The notes below the pieces were generated by a model. The model saw nothing but the letters and a program-made list of their open reading frames with translations, ran no database searches and had not been told where the DNA came from. DNA of 64,000 nt. Source: Maricaulis sp048270265 (lineage in GTDB: Bacteria; Pseudomonadota; Alphaproteobacteria; Caulobacterales; Maricaulaceae). Position numbers and translations under genes: made by a program. The stretch is taken from NCBI RefSeq assembly GCF_048270265.1, contig NZ_JBLWTD010000005.1, positions 94,144-158,143 on the forward strand, in the 5' to 3' direction. Positions within the stretch are counted from its first letter, which is position 1; every line of letters starts with the position of its first letter. Shown here one piece after another: positions 43,306 through 52,574 of the stretch.

Positions 43306-44291
43306 GCGCTGCCCTCAGCATCCTGGCAGCCTGCGGTCCGACCCCGGAGCAGGCGATCGAGGAAGCTGCCGCCATCGAGGCGAACAATCGCGAAGTCCTG
43401 GTCACGGCAGCCTTTGTCAGCGTCCAGGGCGGTGCGGCCGCCCTCGCCTTCCTGCCCAACCGCGATGCGGCCTCGCTCGGCCTGATCGTCTCGGCGCCAC
43501 GCGAAGGCGGGCTCGACCTGTTCGACGCCGATGGCGAACTGCGCACCCGCCATGCCGGCGTGCGCCTCTCCGGTCTGGCGACCGCGCCGGGCTTCCAGCT
43601 GCGCGGCGAGAGCCTGCCCCTAATTTTCGGTGCCTCGCCCGAAAACAACAGCGTCTACGGCTATGCCGTCGTCCCCGACGGCATTCGCGTCCTCGACCTG
43701 CCGCTTGCCGAGACCACACCGGCTGACGGCGTCGCCGGGCTGTGCCTGTATCGCGAGGGTGTCGGCTATGTCGATCTGGTGGTGCTCGGCAATGGCGCCA
43801 CCGCCGAGATCTGGCGCATCCGCGATTCCGGCAATGATGTGCTGAGCGTCGAACAGCGTCAGAATTTCGCCCTGTCGGCTCCGGCCCGCCAATGCGCCAC
43901 ACTGGATGGCGACATCTATCTGGCCAGTCCCGCCGGCGGCATTTCCCGCATGGGCCCGGACGGCGTGATCGAGGCCGAGAACAACCAGTCGGTCGTCAGT
44001 CTCGCTGTCGGCGATTTCGACGGATCACGCCTGGTCCTTGCCACGGATGGCGCCACCGGTCGCGTGCACACCTTCTACGGCCTTGACCTGGCACCGGCCT
44101 CGGAGCTGACGATTGTCGATGGTCTGAGCACACCGGGGATCGAACAGCCAGCCGGCATCGCCATCACGCCGGAATCCTATGGCTTCACCGCGTATATTTC
44201 CGGAATGATCGCCGTCTTCGACCAGGACGACCAGCGCATCAAGGTGATCTCCCACGACGCGGCCAGCCGAGCCCTGGTCACCGCCGACTGA
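43284..44291 (+). CDS. putative lipoprotein, beta-propeller (phytase-like)
   Basis: I place the start at the TTG at 43284, which begins a lipoprotein signal (GRSLLVGAALSILAAC) and overlaps the end of the PhoX-family gene by 22 bases. An ATG at 43206 would put the signal inside. The 335-residue body has repeated propeller-like strands (LPLIFGASPENNSVYGYAVVPDG, YVDLVVLGNGATAEIWRI, DIYLASPAGGISRMGPDG). The pattern is reminiscent of 3-phytases but I see no clear calcium-site match. It could act on phosphate esters with the PhoX-family protein; this is a guess. Confidence 0.6.
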   Translation: MGRSLLVGAALSILAACGPTPEQAIEEAAAIEANNREVLVTAAFVSVQGGAAALAFLPNRDAASLGLIVSAPREGGLDLFDADGELRTRHAGVRLSGLATAPGFQLRGESLPLIFGASPENNSVYGYAVVPDGIRVLDLPLAETTPADGVAGLCLYREGVGYVDLVVLGNGATAEIWRIRDSGNDVLSVEQRQNFALSAPARQCATLDGDIYLASPAGGISRMGPDGVIEAENNQSVVSLAVGDFDGSRLVLATDGATGRVHTFYGLDLAPASELTIVDGLSTPGIEQPAGIAITPESYGFTAYISGMIAVFDQDDQRIKVISHDAASRALVTAD

Positions 44292-44328
44292 TCGCAACCA
44301 GCCCTGCGGGGCATGATCTCACGCTTGA

Positions 44329-44355
44329 GGGCCCGTCCGCTGGACGGGCCCTTTT
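44329..44355 (+). terminator. strong rho-independent terminator
   Basis: GGGCCCGTCC and GGACGGGCCC enclose GCT and are followed by TTTT. It ends the PhoX-family/lipoprotein transcript 37 bases after the stop, facing ctaA. Confidence 0.9.
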
Positions 44356-44366
44356 GCGTGGTGCCC

Positions 44367-45389
44367 CTACATCGCGCGGCGAGCGGTCCAGGTGGCGCCG
44401 AGCGTCGCGATGAAGAGCAGGATTGCCCCGGCCTGGTGGGCCAGCGACAGACCCAGCGGCACCACGGCGAGCAGCGCGGAAATTCCCAGCGCGATCTGGG
44501 CGATGACCAAGGCCGGCAACACGATCATGAACGGTTTGAGGGCCACGCGGGGTTCCCGCCAGATCGCGATAGCAAAGGCCAGAACCGCCAGGGCGACCAG
44601 ATAGCCCATCCAGCGATGGTTCATCTGCACGGCCGCATGGCTCTCGAAAATCGCCTGCAGGAAAGGCAGGCCGGCGAGATAATCCTCGGGCACCAGCTGA
44701 CCATGCATCAGCGGCCAGGTGTTGTAGATGCGTCCCGCATCCAGCCCGGCGACGAATGCGCCCAGCAGGATCTGGATGAAGATCAGCACCAGCAAGGCGG
44801 CAGCCGCGCCTACCAGACGCCCTTGTCGCACCGGCGGCGGCCCGAAGCGCGCCGTCAATCCGAGCCAGACGCTCATGCCGAGAATCAGGAAGGCCATGCC
44901 GAGATGGACGGCCAGACGGTACTGGCTGACATCGAGCCGGTCGACGAGGCCGCTGGCGACCATCCACCAGCCGATCCCGCCCTGCAGCGCACCGAAGCCG
45001 AGCAGCGCCAGCAGGCGCGGCTTGAGATGGGCGCTGATCGAACCGCGCAGCCAGAAAAAGAGAAGCGGGAGAGCGTAGACAAGGCCGATCATCCGGCCGA
45101 GCTGGCGATGCGCCCATTCCCACCAGAAGATCGTTTCATAATCGGCCAGCGTCATGGCCGAATTCTGCTCCTGGAATTCGGTCGTCTGCTGATAGAGCTC
45201 GAAGGATGCCTGCCAGTCGGCAGCGGTCAGCGGCGGGATCGCGCCGGAGAGCGGTTTCCACTCCGTGATCGACAGGCCGCTGTCGGTAAGCCGGGTGGCG
45301 CCGCCCACCAGGATCATGGCGCAAACCATCAGGGCGACGAAGAAGAGCCAGTTCGAGACCGACTGACTGGACCGGGAGCGATAGGACAT
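44367..45389 (-). CDS. ctaA: heme A synthase (COX15/CtaA)
   Basis: The ATG at 45389 with GGAGG upstream gives 340 residues. Eight hydrophobic segments are visible, and the family motifs ILVGGATRLTDSGLSITEWKPLSGAIPP, WEWAHRQLGR, YRLAVHLGMAF and VQMNHRWMGYL supply the heme-ligand histidines. It oxidises the methyl of heme O to form heme A for cytochrome oxidase. The substrate-side COX genes are not in the window. Confidence 0.95.
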   Translation of the reverse strand: MSYRSRSSQSVSNWLFFVALMVCAMILVGGATRLTDSGLSITEWKPLSGAIPPLTAADWQASFELYQQTTEFQEQNSAMTLADYETIFWWEWAHRQLGRMIGLVYALPLLFFWLRGSISAHLKPRLLALLGFGALQGGIGWWMVASGLVDRLDVSQYRLAVHLGMAFLILGMSVWLGLTARFGPPPVRQGRLVGAAAALLVLIFIQILLGAFVAGLDAGRIYNTWPLMHGQLVPEDYLAGLPFLQAIFESHAAVQMNHRWMGYLVALAVLAFAIAIWREPRVALKPFMIVLPALVIAQIALGISALLAVVPLGLSLAHQAGAILLFIATLGATWTARRAM

Positions 45390-45512
45390 GGAACCTCCTG
45401 CACACAGAAGGTCTGGTAACGCATCACACGCTCCGGACAAGCCAAAATGGCGGCGGTTTGATGTCGCAGCCCCGGATCGGGGGCGCAGCGCCGCACAGCG
45501 GCGGCAGGGGAA

Positions 45513-45589
45513 TGGTCGGAACGGCGAGATTCGAACTCGCGACCCCTCGCCCCCCAGGCGAGTGCGCTACCGGACTGCGCTACGCTCCG
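45513..45589 (-). tRNA. tRNA-Pro (anticodon GGG)
   Basis: The minus strand gives CGGAGCGTAGCGCAGTCCGG at the 5' end and encoded CCA, 77 bases. The loop CTGGGGG carries GGG at 45553-45555 between CTCGC and GCGAG stems, and the T arm has AGTTCGAATCT. Confidence 0.97.
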
Positions 45590-45703
45590 ACTTTCCTTGA
45601 TCAGGCGGGCCAAAGCCAGCCTCAACGGGGAAGGCGGTTATAGGCACAGGCCTGAATGTCCGCAACACCGCGTTCAGCACAATCTCAGAACGGCGGACCG
45701 AAC

Positions 45704-45731
45704 CGGGCCGGGACGCTCACGCCCCGGCCCG
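45704..45731 (-). terminator. GC-rich hairpin after the small secreted gene
   Basis: GGGCCGGG and CCCGGCCC enclose 10 bases. It sits 16 bases beyond the stop of the small secreted protein gene and probably ends its transcript, although there is no clear T run. Confidence 0.45.
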
Positions 45732-45746
45732 ACTGGCTGAGATCCA

Positions 45747-46100
45747 TTATTTGACGCCGCTATCACTGGTGATCTCGAAGCGCTGACCATCGGCCTCGCA
45801 GATATCGACCTCGTATTCTTCGTAGACATCTCCATCCGCGAAATCATAGCGCAGATCGTAGAGGCACTCGCCATCCTCATTGCTCAGGGTGATGACCAGA
45901 TCCTCGCCCGGCGCGACTTGCGATGTGTCGAGGGTATTCTGCCCCCAGTCCGGTTGGCTGGACGGGCCGGCAAAGACGGCGGTGATGGACACGCCGGAAC
46001 CGTTATAGACCGTGACCTGGCTATAGACGGACTGGGCAGATGCAGAGCCACACACGGCTGCAGCACTCAACAGAGCGGCAGCAAACAGACGGATCGTCAT
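45747..46100 (-). CDS. small secreted hypothetical protein (117 aa)
   Basis: The start ATG at 46100 (MTIRLFAAALLSAAAVCGSASAQS) has a clear signal peptide. The mature part has a beta-rich, acidic sequence (VYSQVTVYNGSGVSITAVFAG; EDLVITLSNEDGECLYDLRYDFADGDVYEEYEVDICEADGQ), with two cysteines that may pair. I do not recognise a specific family. It is 130 bases beyond merR on the same strand and may be monocistronic. Confidence 0.72.
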   Translation of the reverse strand: MTIRLFAAALLSAAAVCGSASAQSVYSQVTVYNGSGVSITAVFAGPSSQPDWGQNTLDTSQVAPGEDLVITLSNEDGECLYDLRYDFADGDVYEEYEVDICEADGQRFEITSDSGVK

Positions 46101-46230
46101 CGGAGGTTTCCATAAAAGGGGAACGCCACAGGGCGCTCGCCGGTCCCTGGACCGGCGCCACATCATTACGCCTGTCCTCGGAAGCGGGATATCGAAATCT
46201 TTTCACCCGTCACGGCGAAGTGCGCCGTCG

Positions 46231-46677
46231 CTAGCGCGGCTCGAGAACCGAGCGCAATTTGGCGCGCGCATTTTCCAGCTCCTCAAGCACATCGGCGAGG
46301 CCGCGCTGCGGACTGCCCGGGACATGCGGCGCGTGTGAGGGCGCAGCCGGGGCTTCAAGATCGGCAGCATCGACAGCGACCGGTTCGCGGGTGACGGCAG
46401 TGCCGGCCGGATCGAGCAAAGCCGCGACGCCCTGCTCGGCAATGAATTTGCGGGCGCCCTTGATGGTGAAACCATCTTCATAGAGGAGACGTTTGATTCC
46501 GCGCAGCAGGGCGAGATCCGCAGGCCGGTAGAAGCGCCGGCCGCCCGCGCGTTTCAATGGACTGATTTGCGGGAACTTGCTCTCCCAGAAGCGCAGGACG
46601 TGCGCAGGCACATCAAGCTCATCAGCGGCTTCGCTGATGGTCCGGAATGCTTCGGGCGATTTATCTGTGACCGACAT
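46231..46677 (-). CDS. MerR-family transcriptional regulator
   Basis: The 148-residue protein has the MerR DNA-binding domain AFRTISEAADELDVPAHVLRFWESKFPQISPLKRAGGRRFYRPADLALLRGIKRLLYEDGFTIKGARKFIAEQG and a variable C-terminus. The HTH includes the usual WES-F-P-x-x-x-P-x-R pattern. It follows ihfA by 35 bases. This merR-ihfA-fabH-plsX order is frequent in alphaproteobacteria. The effector is unknown. Confidence 0.92.
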   Translation of the reverse strand: MSVTDKSPEAFRTISEAADELDVPAHVLRFWESKFPQISPLKRAGGRRFYRPADLALLRGIKRLLYEDGFTIKGARKFIAEQGVAALLDPAGTAVTREPVAVDAADLEAPAAPSHAPHVPGSPQRGLADVLEELENARAKLRSVLEPR

Positions 46678-46712
46678 GTCTGTCTCGCATCGGTCTTCGG
46701 CTCAAACCGTTG

Positions 46713-47018
46713 CTAGTCTTTCGACAGAGCCAAATCGACGCGCTCCTTGAGCACCTGGGATGGTTTGAAAACCAGTACCCGGCGGGCTTCGATCGGAACC
46801 TCGATCCCGGTCTTCGGATTCCGCCCGACCCGGCCGCGCTTGTCGCGCAACAGGAAGGAACCGAAGGATGAGAGCTTCACCGAATGCCCCGATGCCAGCG
46901 TATCCGACATCAGAGACAGTACTGACTGCACGAGATCTGCCGACTCCTGCCGGGACAATCCGACCTCCCGGTAGACAGCTTCGGCCAGATCTGCACGCGT
47001 TAAAGTTTTATCTGACAT
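46713..47018 (-). CDS. ihfA: integration host factor subunit alpha
   Basis: The start MSDKTLTRADLAEAVYREVG at 47018, with GGGGA upstream, gives 101 residues. The DNA-binding beta-arm region is VKLSSFGSFLLRDKRGRVGRNPKTGIEVPIEARRVLVFKPSQ. IhfA pairs with IhfB to bend DNA. The gene is 98 bases downstream of fabH and just before merR. Confidence 0.96.
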   Translation of the reverse strand: MSDKTLTRADLAEAVYREVGLSRQESADLVQSVLSLMSDTLASGHSVKLSSFGSFLLRDKRGRVGRNPKTGIEVPIEARRVLVFKPSQVLKERVDLALSKD

Positions 47019-47116
47019 AGTAGTCCCCAAATCAGAGTCCCTACGTTAAGCCTGCATTGCCCCGCCGGTCAACGCCAAGGTCTTGGATAGGCGCGTGAAA
47101 CCTTCAATAATTGATC

Positions 47117-48097
47117 TCAAGCCCGTACAAGCACGGCTCCCCACGTGAATCCGCCGCCCAGGGCTTCCATCAAAACAAGGTCGCCAGGCTTGATCCGCCC
47201 GTCCTGCACGGCCCGGTCGTAGGCGAGAGGCACCGAGGCGGCGGAGGTATTGCCGTGATCGGCCACCGTCGAGATCACCTTGTGCGTCGGAATCGAGAGG
47301 CGCCGCGCCACACCCTCGAGGATGCGCTGATTGGCCTGGTGCGGCACGAACCAGTCGATATCCGCGATCTTGATACCCGTGCGAGTGGCAATGGTGCTCA
47401 TCGATTCAGCGATATTTGTCACCGCGTGCCGGAAGACCTGATTCCCGAGCATGCGCAGATGCCCGACCGTGCCGGTGGAGGACGGGCCGCCATCAACATG
47501 GAGCAGGTCCTTGAAGCGCCCGTCCGAGCGCAGATAGGTCGCGAGGATGCCGGGCTCGTCGGCGGGGTCACCTTGCGGCTCATGGGCCTGCAGCACCATG
47601 GCACCGGCGCCATCGCCAAACAGGACGCAGGTAGAGCGATCGGTCCAGTCGAGGATGCGCGACATCGTCTCCGCCCCGACGACGAGGACATTGCGGGCCT
47701 GTCCCCGGGCGATGAAATTGTCGGCAATCGACAGACCGTAGATGAAGCCCGAGCACACGGCCTGGACATCGAATGCGGCACCTCCGCTGACGCCGAGACG
47801 GGCCTGAAGCAGGGTCGCTGTCGAGGGAAATGTGAAATCGGGCGTGGTGGTGCCGACAATGATCAGATCGATATCGTCAGGGGTAAGCCCGGCCTGCTCA
47901 ATAGCGCGGCGCGAGGCCATCTCGGCAAGGTCACAGGTGGTTTCGCCTTCAGCAGCAATATGGCGCTGGCGGATCCCCGTGCGTTCGCGGATCCAGCTAT
48001 CGCTGGTATCAACCATCTGCGAGAGCTCGTCATTGGACAATATCCGGTCCGGCAAGTAGGAGCCGACCCCGGCAATACGCGCTCTCAATTCACTCAT
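47117..48097 (-). CDS. fabH: 3-oxoacyl-[ACP] synthase III
   Basis: The 326-residue enzyme has the catalytic cysteine in DVQAVCSGF (Cys115), the histidine in VPHQAN and the asparagine in DHGNTSAASVP. FabH starts fatty acid synthesis from acetyl-CoA and malonyl-ACP. Its ATG overlaps the plsX stop (ATGA), so the two lipid genes are coupled. Confidence 0.97.
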   Translation of the reverse strand: MSELRARIAGVGSYLPDRILSNDELSQMVDTSDSWIRERTGIRQRHIAAEGETTCDLAEMASRRAIEQAGLTPDDIDLIIVGTTTPDFTFPSTATLLQARLGVSGGAAFDVQAVCSGFIYGLSIADNFIARGQARNVLVVGAETMSRILDWTDRSTCVLFGDGAGAMVLQAHEPQGDPADEPGILATYLRSDGRFKDLLHVDGGPSSTGTVGHLRMLGNQVFRHAVTNIAESMSTIATRTGIKIADIDWFVPHQANQRILEGVARRLSIPTHKVISTVADHGNTSAASVPLAYDRAVQDGRIKPGDLVLMEALGGGFTWGAVLVRA

Positions 48098-49149
48098 GAT
48101 GCTGCAGCGATATCCTGTTTTTCAAAACTGGCAAAACGGTCGAGATTCTTGCGGATCTGGCTCATGAAATCGCTCTTGGCCATGACCTGGGCGAGCCCGA
48201 GGGCAGAGGCGAAGCCCTCGCCATCAGCACCGCCATGGCTCTTGACCACAATCCCTTTGAGGCCCAGCAGGACGCCGCCATTGATATAACGCGGGTCCAT
48301 CCGCCGCTTCAGCCGGTCCAGTGCGCCCAGGGCCAACAGGCCGGCGGCAAGCTTGGCAAAGAAGGAGCTGGTCAGAGCCTCGCGCACCCAGCCGGCCACG
48401 AGACGGGCTGTGCCCTCCGCGGTCTTGAGTGCGATATTGCCGGTGAAGCCGTCGGTGACGACGACATCGATAATGCCGGCGCTGATATCATTGCCTTCGA
48501 TAAAGCCCTGATAGGCCATGTCGAGACCGGAATTGCGGATCAGCGCGTCGGCCTCGCGGACCGTATCATTGCCCTTGAGTTCTTCCTGGCCAACATTGAG
48601 CAGGCCAACCGTCGGATGATCGCCGCCGAAAACGGCGCGGTGATAGGCCTCGCCCATGATGGCGAATTCGACCAGCTGGGTCGCGCCGCACTGCACATTG
48701 GCACCGACATCGAGCACCACGGTATGACCTTTGGGCGTCGGCCAGTTGGCCGAAATCGCCGGACGGTGAATACCCTTCTTCATCCGCAGGATGACCTTGG
48801 ATATCGCCATCAGCGCGCCGGTGTTGCCCGAAGACACGATCGCATCGGCCTCGCCGGTCTTGACGCTCTGGACCGCATTCCACATCGAGGAACCACGCGC
48901 CCGGCGCACGGCTTCCGACGGCTTGTCGGACATCTGGACCATGGTGTCGGTGTGACGCAGCTCGCAAACGGCGGCGACATCGGGGTGCTGGGCCAGCAAG
49001 GGCTTCAGCAGCGCTTCATCACCATGCAGCAGATAACGGGTCTTGCGTTCGGGCCAGCGCTTGAGCGCATACCCGATCCCCTCGACCACGGCCACCGGGC
49101 CGAGATCACCGCCCATGGCGTCTACGGATATCGTTGTGTCAGAGATCAT
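48094..49149 (-). CDS. plsX: phosphate acyltransferase PlsX
   Basis: The ATG at 49149 (MISDTTISVDAMGGDLGP) gives 351 residues. The N-terminus VDAMGGDLGPVAVVEG and RRARGSSMWNAVQSVKTGEADAIVSSGNTGALMAISK are diagnostic. It forms acyl-phosphate from acyl-ACP for phospholipid synthesis. It is in the same run as fabH and ihfA. The DUF177 gene usual before plsX is absent here. Confidence 0.97.
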   Translation of the reverse strand: MISDTTISVDAMGGDLGPVAVVEGIGYALKRWPERKTRYLLHGDEALLKPLLAQHPDVAAVCELRHTDTMVQMSDKPSEAVRRARGSSMWNAVQSVKTGEADAIVSSGNTGALMAISKVILRMKKGIHRPAISANWPTPKGHTVVLDVGANVQCGATQLVEFAIMGEAYHRAVFGGDHPTVGLLNVGQEELKGNDTVREADALIRNSGLDMAYQGFIEGNDISAGIIDVVVTDGFTGNIALKTAEGTARLVAGWVREALTSSFFAKLAAGLLALGALDRLKRRMDPRYINGGVLLGLKGIVVKSHGGADGEGFASALGLAQVMAKSDFMSQIRKNLDRFASFEKQDIAAAS

Positions 49150-49242
49150 CGGCAATGCAAAACTGTCCCAAACGACGGTGTTAGCCGCCGGACGTTGGCG
49201 GAACTTAGCCGATGACCGATGAGATGCAAGACGCGAACTCGG

Positions 49243-49779
49243 TTATCGGGATGACGGAAAAGCCGGTAATTCGCCCTGCGCCATGGCTGCGCCGCCTGTC
49301 GCTTCCAGCGCGGCCAGCACGGCATGGACACGGTCGGCGAGTGCTGCAGCGCGCGGATCGATGTCCTCGCTGCCCAGCAAATTACGCGACAGCACCTGTT
49401 CGAGCGCCTCCGCCTCGGGCGCATCAAGCGCACTGTCATAGCTGTGCGCGCGCCCGTAAAAGCCCTCGGCCATGAAACGGATTTTCTTGCCGACAGCGGA
49501 ATCGCCCAGCCCGAGCTCGCGCATCGCGATATCGAAATCCTCGAACATGGTATCGAACACGACCTGGCTTACCGCCCGGCCCGGCTCTCCGCCATCACGG
49601 CGCAGCGAGCGGATTGTCAGCGCAGCATGCAGGAGGATGAGTTCCAGGCGTCCTTCCAGCGTGTCGGGGACGGCGCCCTCTCCATACAGGGCCGGCTCCC
49701 GCGCCGCCTGCACAATGCTTGCGTAGAGGGCCTTGCCGATCGCTTTTTCGGGCCGGGGTCTGAACCAGTTGGGCCACAT
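49243..49779 (-). CDS. ubiquinol-cytochrome c chaperone family protein (Cbp3/UQCC1-like)
   Basis: The 178-residue protein begins MWPNWFRPRPEKAIGKALYASIVQAAREPALYGEGAVPDTLEGRLELILLHAALTIRSLRR, the N-terminal signature of this family. Later VFDTMFEDFDIAMRELGLGDSAVGKKIRFMAEGFYGR also fits. Homologues help cytochrome bc1 assembly in mitochondria. It is divergent from bamE, a usual alphaproteobacterial arrangement. Confidence 0.92.
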   Translation of the reverse strand: MWPNWFRPRPEKAIGKALYASIVQAAREPALYGEGAVPDTLEGRLELILLHAALTIRSLRRDGGEPGRAVSQVVFDTMFEDFDIAMRELGLGDSAVGKKIRFMAEGFYGRAHSYDSALDAPEAEALEQVLSRNLLGSEDIDPRAAALADRVHAVLAALEATGGAAMAQGELPAFPSSR

Positions 49780-49879
49780 GTGATCGGGGCTCCCTTATCT
49801 TCGGGCTTGAAGCTAAGCTGCAGCTTGTTTAGGTCAAGGTTGGCATACAGACCGCCGGTGCGGTCCCGAGGAGTGTTTC

Positions 49880-50377
49880 ATGAGCCGTCGCGTTCGCCTG
49901 TCCATCCTGATTGCCGCCTGCGCCCTCGGTGCGTCGGCCTGCAATCCGATCCTTCGTTCCCACGGCTATCGCTACACGCTTGGCCAGGAGCCCTCGATCA
50001 TGCCTGACGAGGACACACGCGATTCGGTCATGCAGCGCCTGGGCAACCCGTCCATGCGCGGTACATTCGACGAAAACACCTGGTTCTATGTCTCGGCAAC
50101 CCGCGAATCCCTGGCCTATCTGCGCCCGGTGACACGCGATCGCCGCATCGTCGCCATCCGCTTCAATGAAGAGACCGGCGCGGTGACCGATGTCGTCGAA
50201 TACACGCTGGAAGACGGACGCATGGTTGATTATGTCAGCCGCGAAACGCCGACACGTGGCCGCGAGCTGAGCCTGCTGGAGCAGTTGCTCGGCAATATCG
50301 GCGGCCTGCCGAGCCAGCAATTCGGTGGCGAGGACAATCTCCCCGGCGGTGCCGGCGGTCCACGCCGCAACGAATAG
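49880..50377 (+). CDS. bamE: outer membrane assembly lipoprotein BamE (SmpA/OmlA)
   Basis: The 165-residue protein has a lipoprotein signal (LSILIAACALGASAC) and the SmpA/OmlA domain: LGQEPSIMPDEDTRDSVMQRLGNPSMRGTFDENTWFYVSA. The C-terminal tail (SRETPTRGRELSLLEQLLGNIGGLP) extends past E. coli BamE, as in other alphaproteobacteria. It takes part in the beta-barrel assembly machine. It ends at the terminator at 50403-50432. Confidence 0.94.
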   Translation: MSRRVRLSILIAACALGASACNPILRSHGYRYTLGQEPSIMPDEDTRDSVMQRLGNPSMRGTFDENTWFYVSATRESLAYLRPVTRDRRIVAIRFNEETGAVTDVVEYTLEDGRMVDYVSRETPTRGRELSLLEQLLGNIGGLPSQQFGGEDNLPGGAGGPRRNE

Positions 50378-50402
50378 CCGCCCTCCCAAAAAATCAGACA
50401 CG

Positions 50403-50432
50403 AAAAGCCCCGGTCTCGCGACCGGGGCTTTT
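50403..50432. terminator. bidirectional terminator between bamE and hppA
   Basis: AAAAGCCCCGGTC and GACCGGGGCTTTT enclose TCGC. It has a T tract on both strands and lies between two convergent genes, so it can end both transcripts. Confidence 0.93.
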
Positions 50433-50486
50433 CTCTGTGTGACGATGAGACGGGCAGGACGCCAGGGCGCGCTGCCCGATCCCGCT

Positions 50487-52574
50487 CTAGCGGGCCAGGA
50501 AGGCCAGCAGCAACAGAGCCACGATATTCGTGATCTTGATCATCGGATTGACGGCCGGACCAGCGGTATCCTTGTAGGGATCGCCGACTGTGTCGCCCGT
50601 AATGGCAGCCTTGTGGGCCTCAGAGCCCTTGCCGCCATGATTGCCGTCTTCGATGTATTTCTTGGCATTGTCCCAGGCACCGCCGCCGACAGTCATCGAG
50701 ACCGCGACGAAGAGACCATTGACGATCACACCCATCAGCATGGCGCCGACGGCTGCGAGGGCCTGTTCCTGTCCGGCCAGCGCATCAATCGCGAAGTAGA
50801 GCACGATCGGTGACAGCACCGGCAGGAGGGATGGCACGATCATTTCACGGATCGCCGCCTTGGTCAGGATATCCACGGCGCGGCCATAATCCGGCTTTGC
50901 CTTGTATTCCATGATACCCGGGATTTCCTTGAACTGGCGACGAACCTCGGCGACGACAGCGCCAGCAGCCCGGCCAACCGCCATCATCGACATGCCGCCG
51001 AACAGGTAAGGCAGAAGCCCACCGAACAGGAGGCCGACGATGACATACGGGTTTTTCAGGGAGAAGTCGGGATCGAGGTGGAGGAGATGTTCCACATCGG
51101 TCGTATAGGCCGCGAACAGCACCAGGGCACCGAGACCGGCAGAACCAATGGCATAGCCCTTGGTGACGGCCTTGGTGGTGTTGCCGACCGCGTCGAGCGT
51201 GTCGGTGGTGTTGCGAACGCTCTCGTCGAGACCGGACATTTCCGCGATACCGCCGGCATTGTCAGTGACAGGGCCGAAGGCGTCGAGGGCCACGATCACG
51301 CCGGCCAGGGCCAGCATGGTGGTCACGGAAATCGCAATGCCGAACAGGCCGGCCAGCGAGTAGGTCGCGATGATACCGCCGATGATGATCAGCGCCGGGA
51401 TCGCCGTGGCTTCAAGCGAAACGGCGAGACCCTGGATCACATTGGTGCCGTGCCCGGAGACCGAGGCCGCAGCAACCGAACGCACCGGACGATAGGCCGT
51501 GCCGGTATAGTATTCGGTGATCCAGATGATGGCACCGGTGACCGCCAGGCCGACGAGGCCGGAGAAGAACAGGTTCTGCCCCGTAATCATAAGGCCGGAG
51601 ACTTCTGCAATATCGCCCATGCCGTTTGGCAGGACATAGCGTGTCACGAGCCACAGACCGGCAACCGACAGCACGCCGGCCGCGATCAGGCCCTTGTAGA
51701 GCGCGCCCATAACATTGGTGCCCTTGCCCAGACGGACAAAGAAGGTGCCGAGGATCGAGGTCACGATACAGATCGCCGCAATTGCGAGCGGGTAGAGCAT
51801 CATGATCGCACCGAGTTCACCGGTGAAGAAGATCGAGGCCAGAACCATGGTCGCGACGATGGTCACGGCATAGGTTTCGAACAGATCAGCCGCCATGCCG
51901 GCGCAATCGCCAACATTGTCGCCGACATTGTCGGCAATCGTGGCCGGGTTGCGTGGATCGTCTTCCGGGATACCCGCTTCGATCTTGCCAACCATGTCAC
52001 CGCCGACATCCGCACCCTTGGTGAAGATACCGCCGCCGAGACGGGCAAAGATCGAGATCAGGGACGCGCCGAAGCCGAGGGCCACCAGGGCGTCGACCAC
52101 AGTGCGGTCAGACGGCACAAAGCCCATGACATTCGTGAGGAGCCAGTAATAACCCGCCACACCCAGCAGTGCGAGGCCGGCCACGAGCATGCCCGTGATG
52201 GCGCCCGAGCGGAAAGCGATGTCCAGACCGGCAGCGAGGCTTTTGCTCGCGGCTTCGGTCGTACGCACATTGGCGCGAACCGAAACCAGCATGCCGATAA
52301 AGCCGGCCGAGCCGGACAAGACAGCCCCGACTACAAAGCCGACCGCGACTTGCCAGCCCAGGAAAAAGGCGATCAGGACGCCGACGGCGACCCCGACGAT
52401 GGCAATCGTGGTATACTGGCGCTTGAGATAAGCGTTTGCGCCTTCCTGAATGGCCGATGCAATTTCCTGCATCTTTTCCGAACCGGCGCTCTCCTTCATC
52501 AAACGTTGCGTCTGGATGACGCCGTAGATGAGGGCGAGAAGACCCGCTCCAATGGCCAACAAAAGTATGTTCAT
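50487..52574 (-). CDS. hppA: membrane proton-translocating pyrophosphatase (K+-independent type)
   Basis: At 695 residues with about 16 membrane segments, this is a full H+-PPase. It has the substrate motif DVGGDMVGKIEAGIPEDDPRNPATIADNVGDNVGDCAGMAADLFE and a C-terminal GDTVGDPYKDTAGPAVNPMIK. The key position at 51168-51185 reads GNTTKA: Lys in place of Ala, the mark of potassium-independent pumps. It uses pyrophosphate hydrolysis to pump protons and recycle pyrophosphate. It converges on bamE. Confidence 0.97.
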   Translation of the reverse strand: MNILLLAIGAGLLALIYGVIQTQRLMKESAGSEKMQEIASAIQEGANAYLKRQYTTIAIVGVAVGVLIAFFLGWQVAVGFVVGAVLSGSAGFIGMLVSVRANVRTTEAASKSLAAGLDIAFRSGAITGMLVAGLALLGVAGYYWLLTNVMGFVPSDRTVVDALVALGFGASLISIFARLGGGIFTKGADVGGDMVGKIEAGIPEDDPRNPATIADNVGDNVGDCAGMAADLFETYAVTIVATMVLASIFFTGELGAIMMLYPLAIAAICIVTSILGTFFVRLGKGTNVMGALYKGLIAAGVLSVAGLWLVTRYVLPNGMGDIAEVSGLMITGQNLFFSGLVGLAVTGAIIWITEYYTGTAYRPVRSVAAASVSGHGTNVIQGLAVSLEATAIPALIIIGGIIATYSLAGLFGIAISVTTMLALAGVIVALDAFGPVTDNAGGIAEMSGLDESVRNTTDTLDAVGNTTKAVTKGYAIGSAGLGALVLFAAYTTDVEHLLHLDPDFSLKNPYVIVGLLFGGLLPYLFGGMSMMAVGRAAGAVVAEVRRQFKEIPGIMEYKAKPDYGRAVDILTKAAIREMIVPSLLPVLSPIVLYFAIDALAGQEQALAAVGAMLMGVIVNGLFVAVSMTVGGGAWDNAKKYIEDGNHGGKGSEAHKAAITGDTVGDPYKDTAGPAVNPMIKITNIVALLLLAFLAR

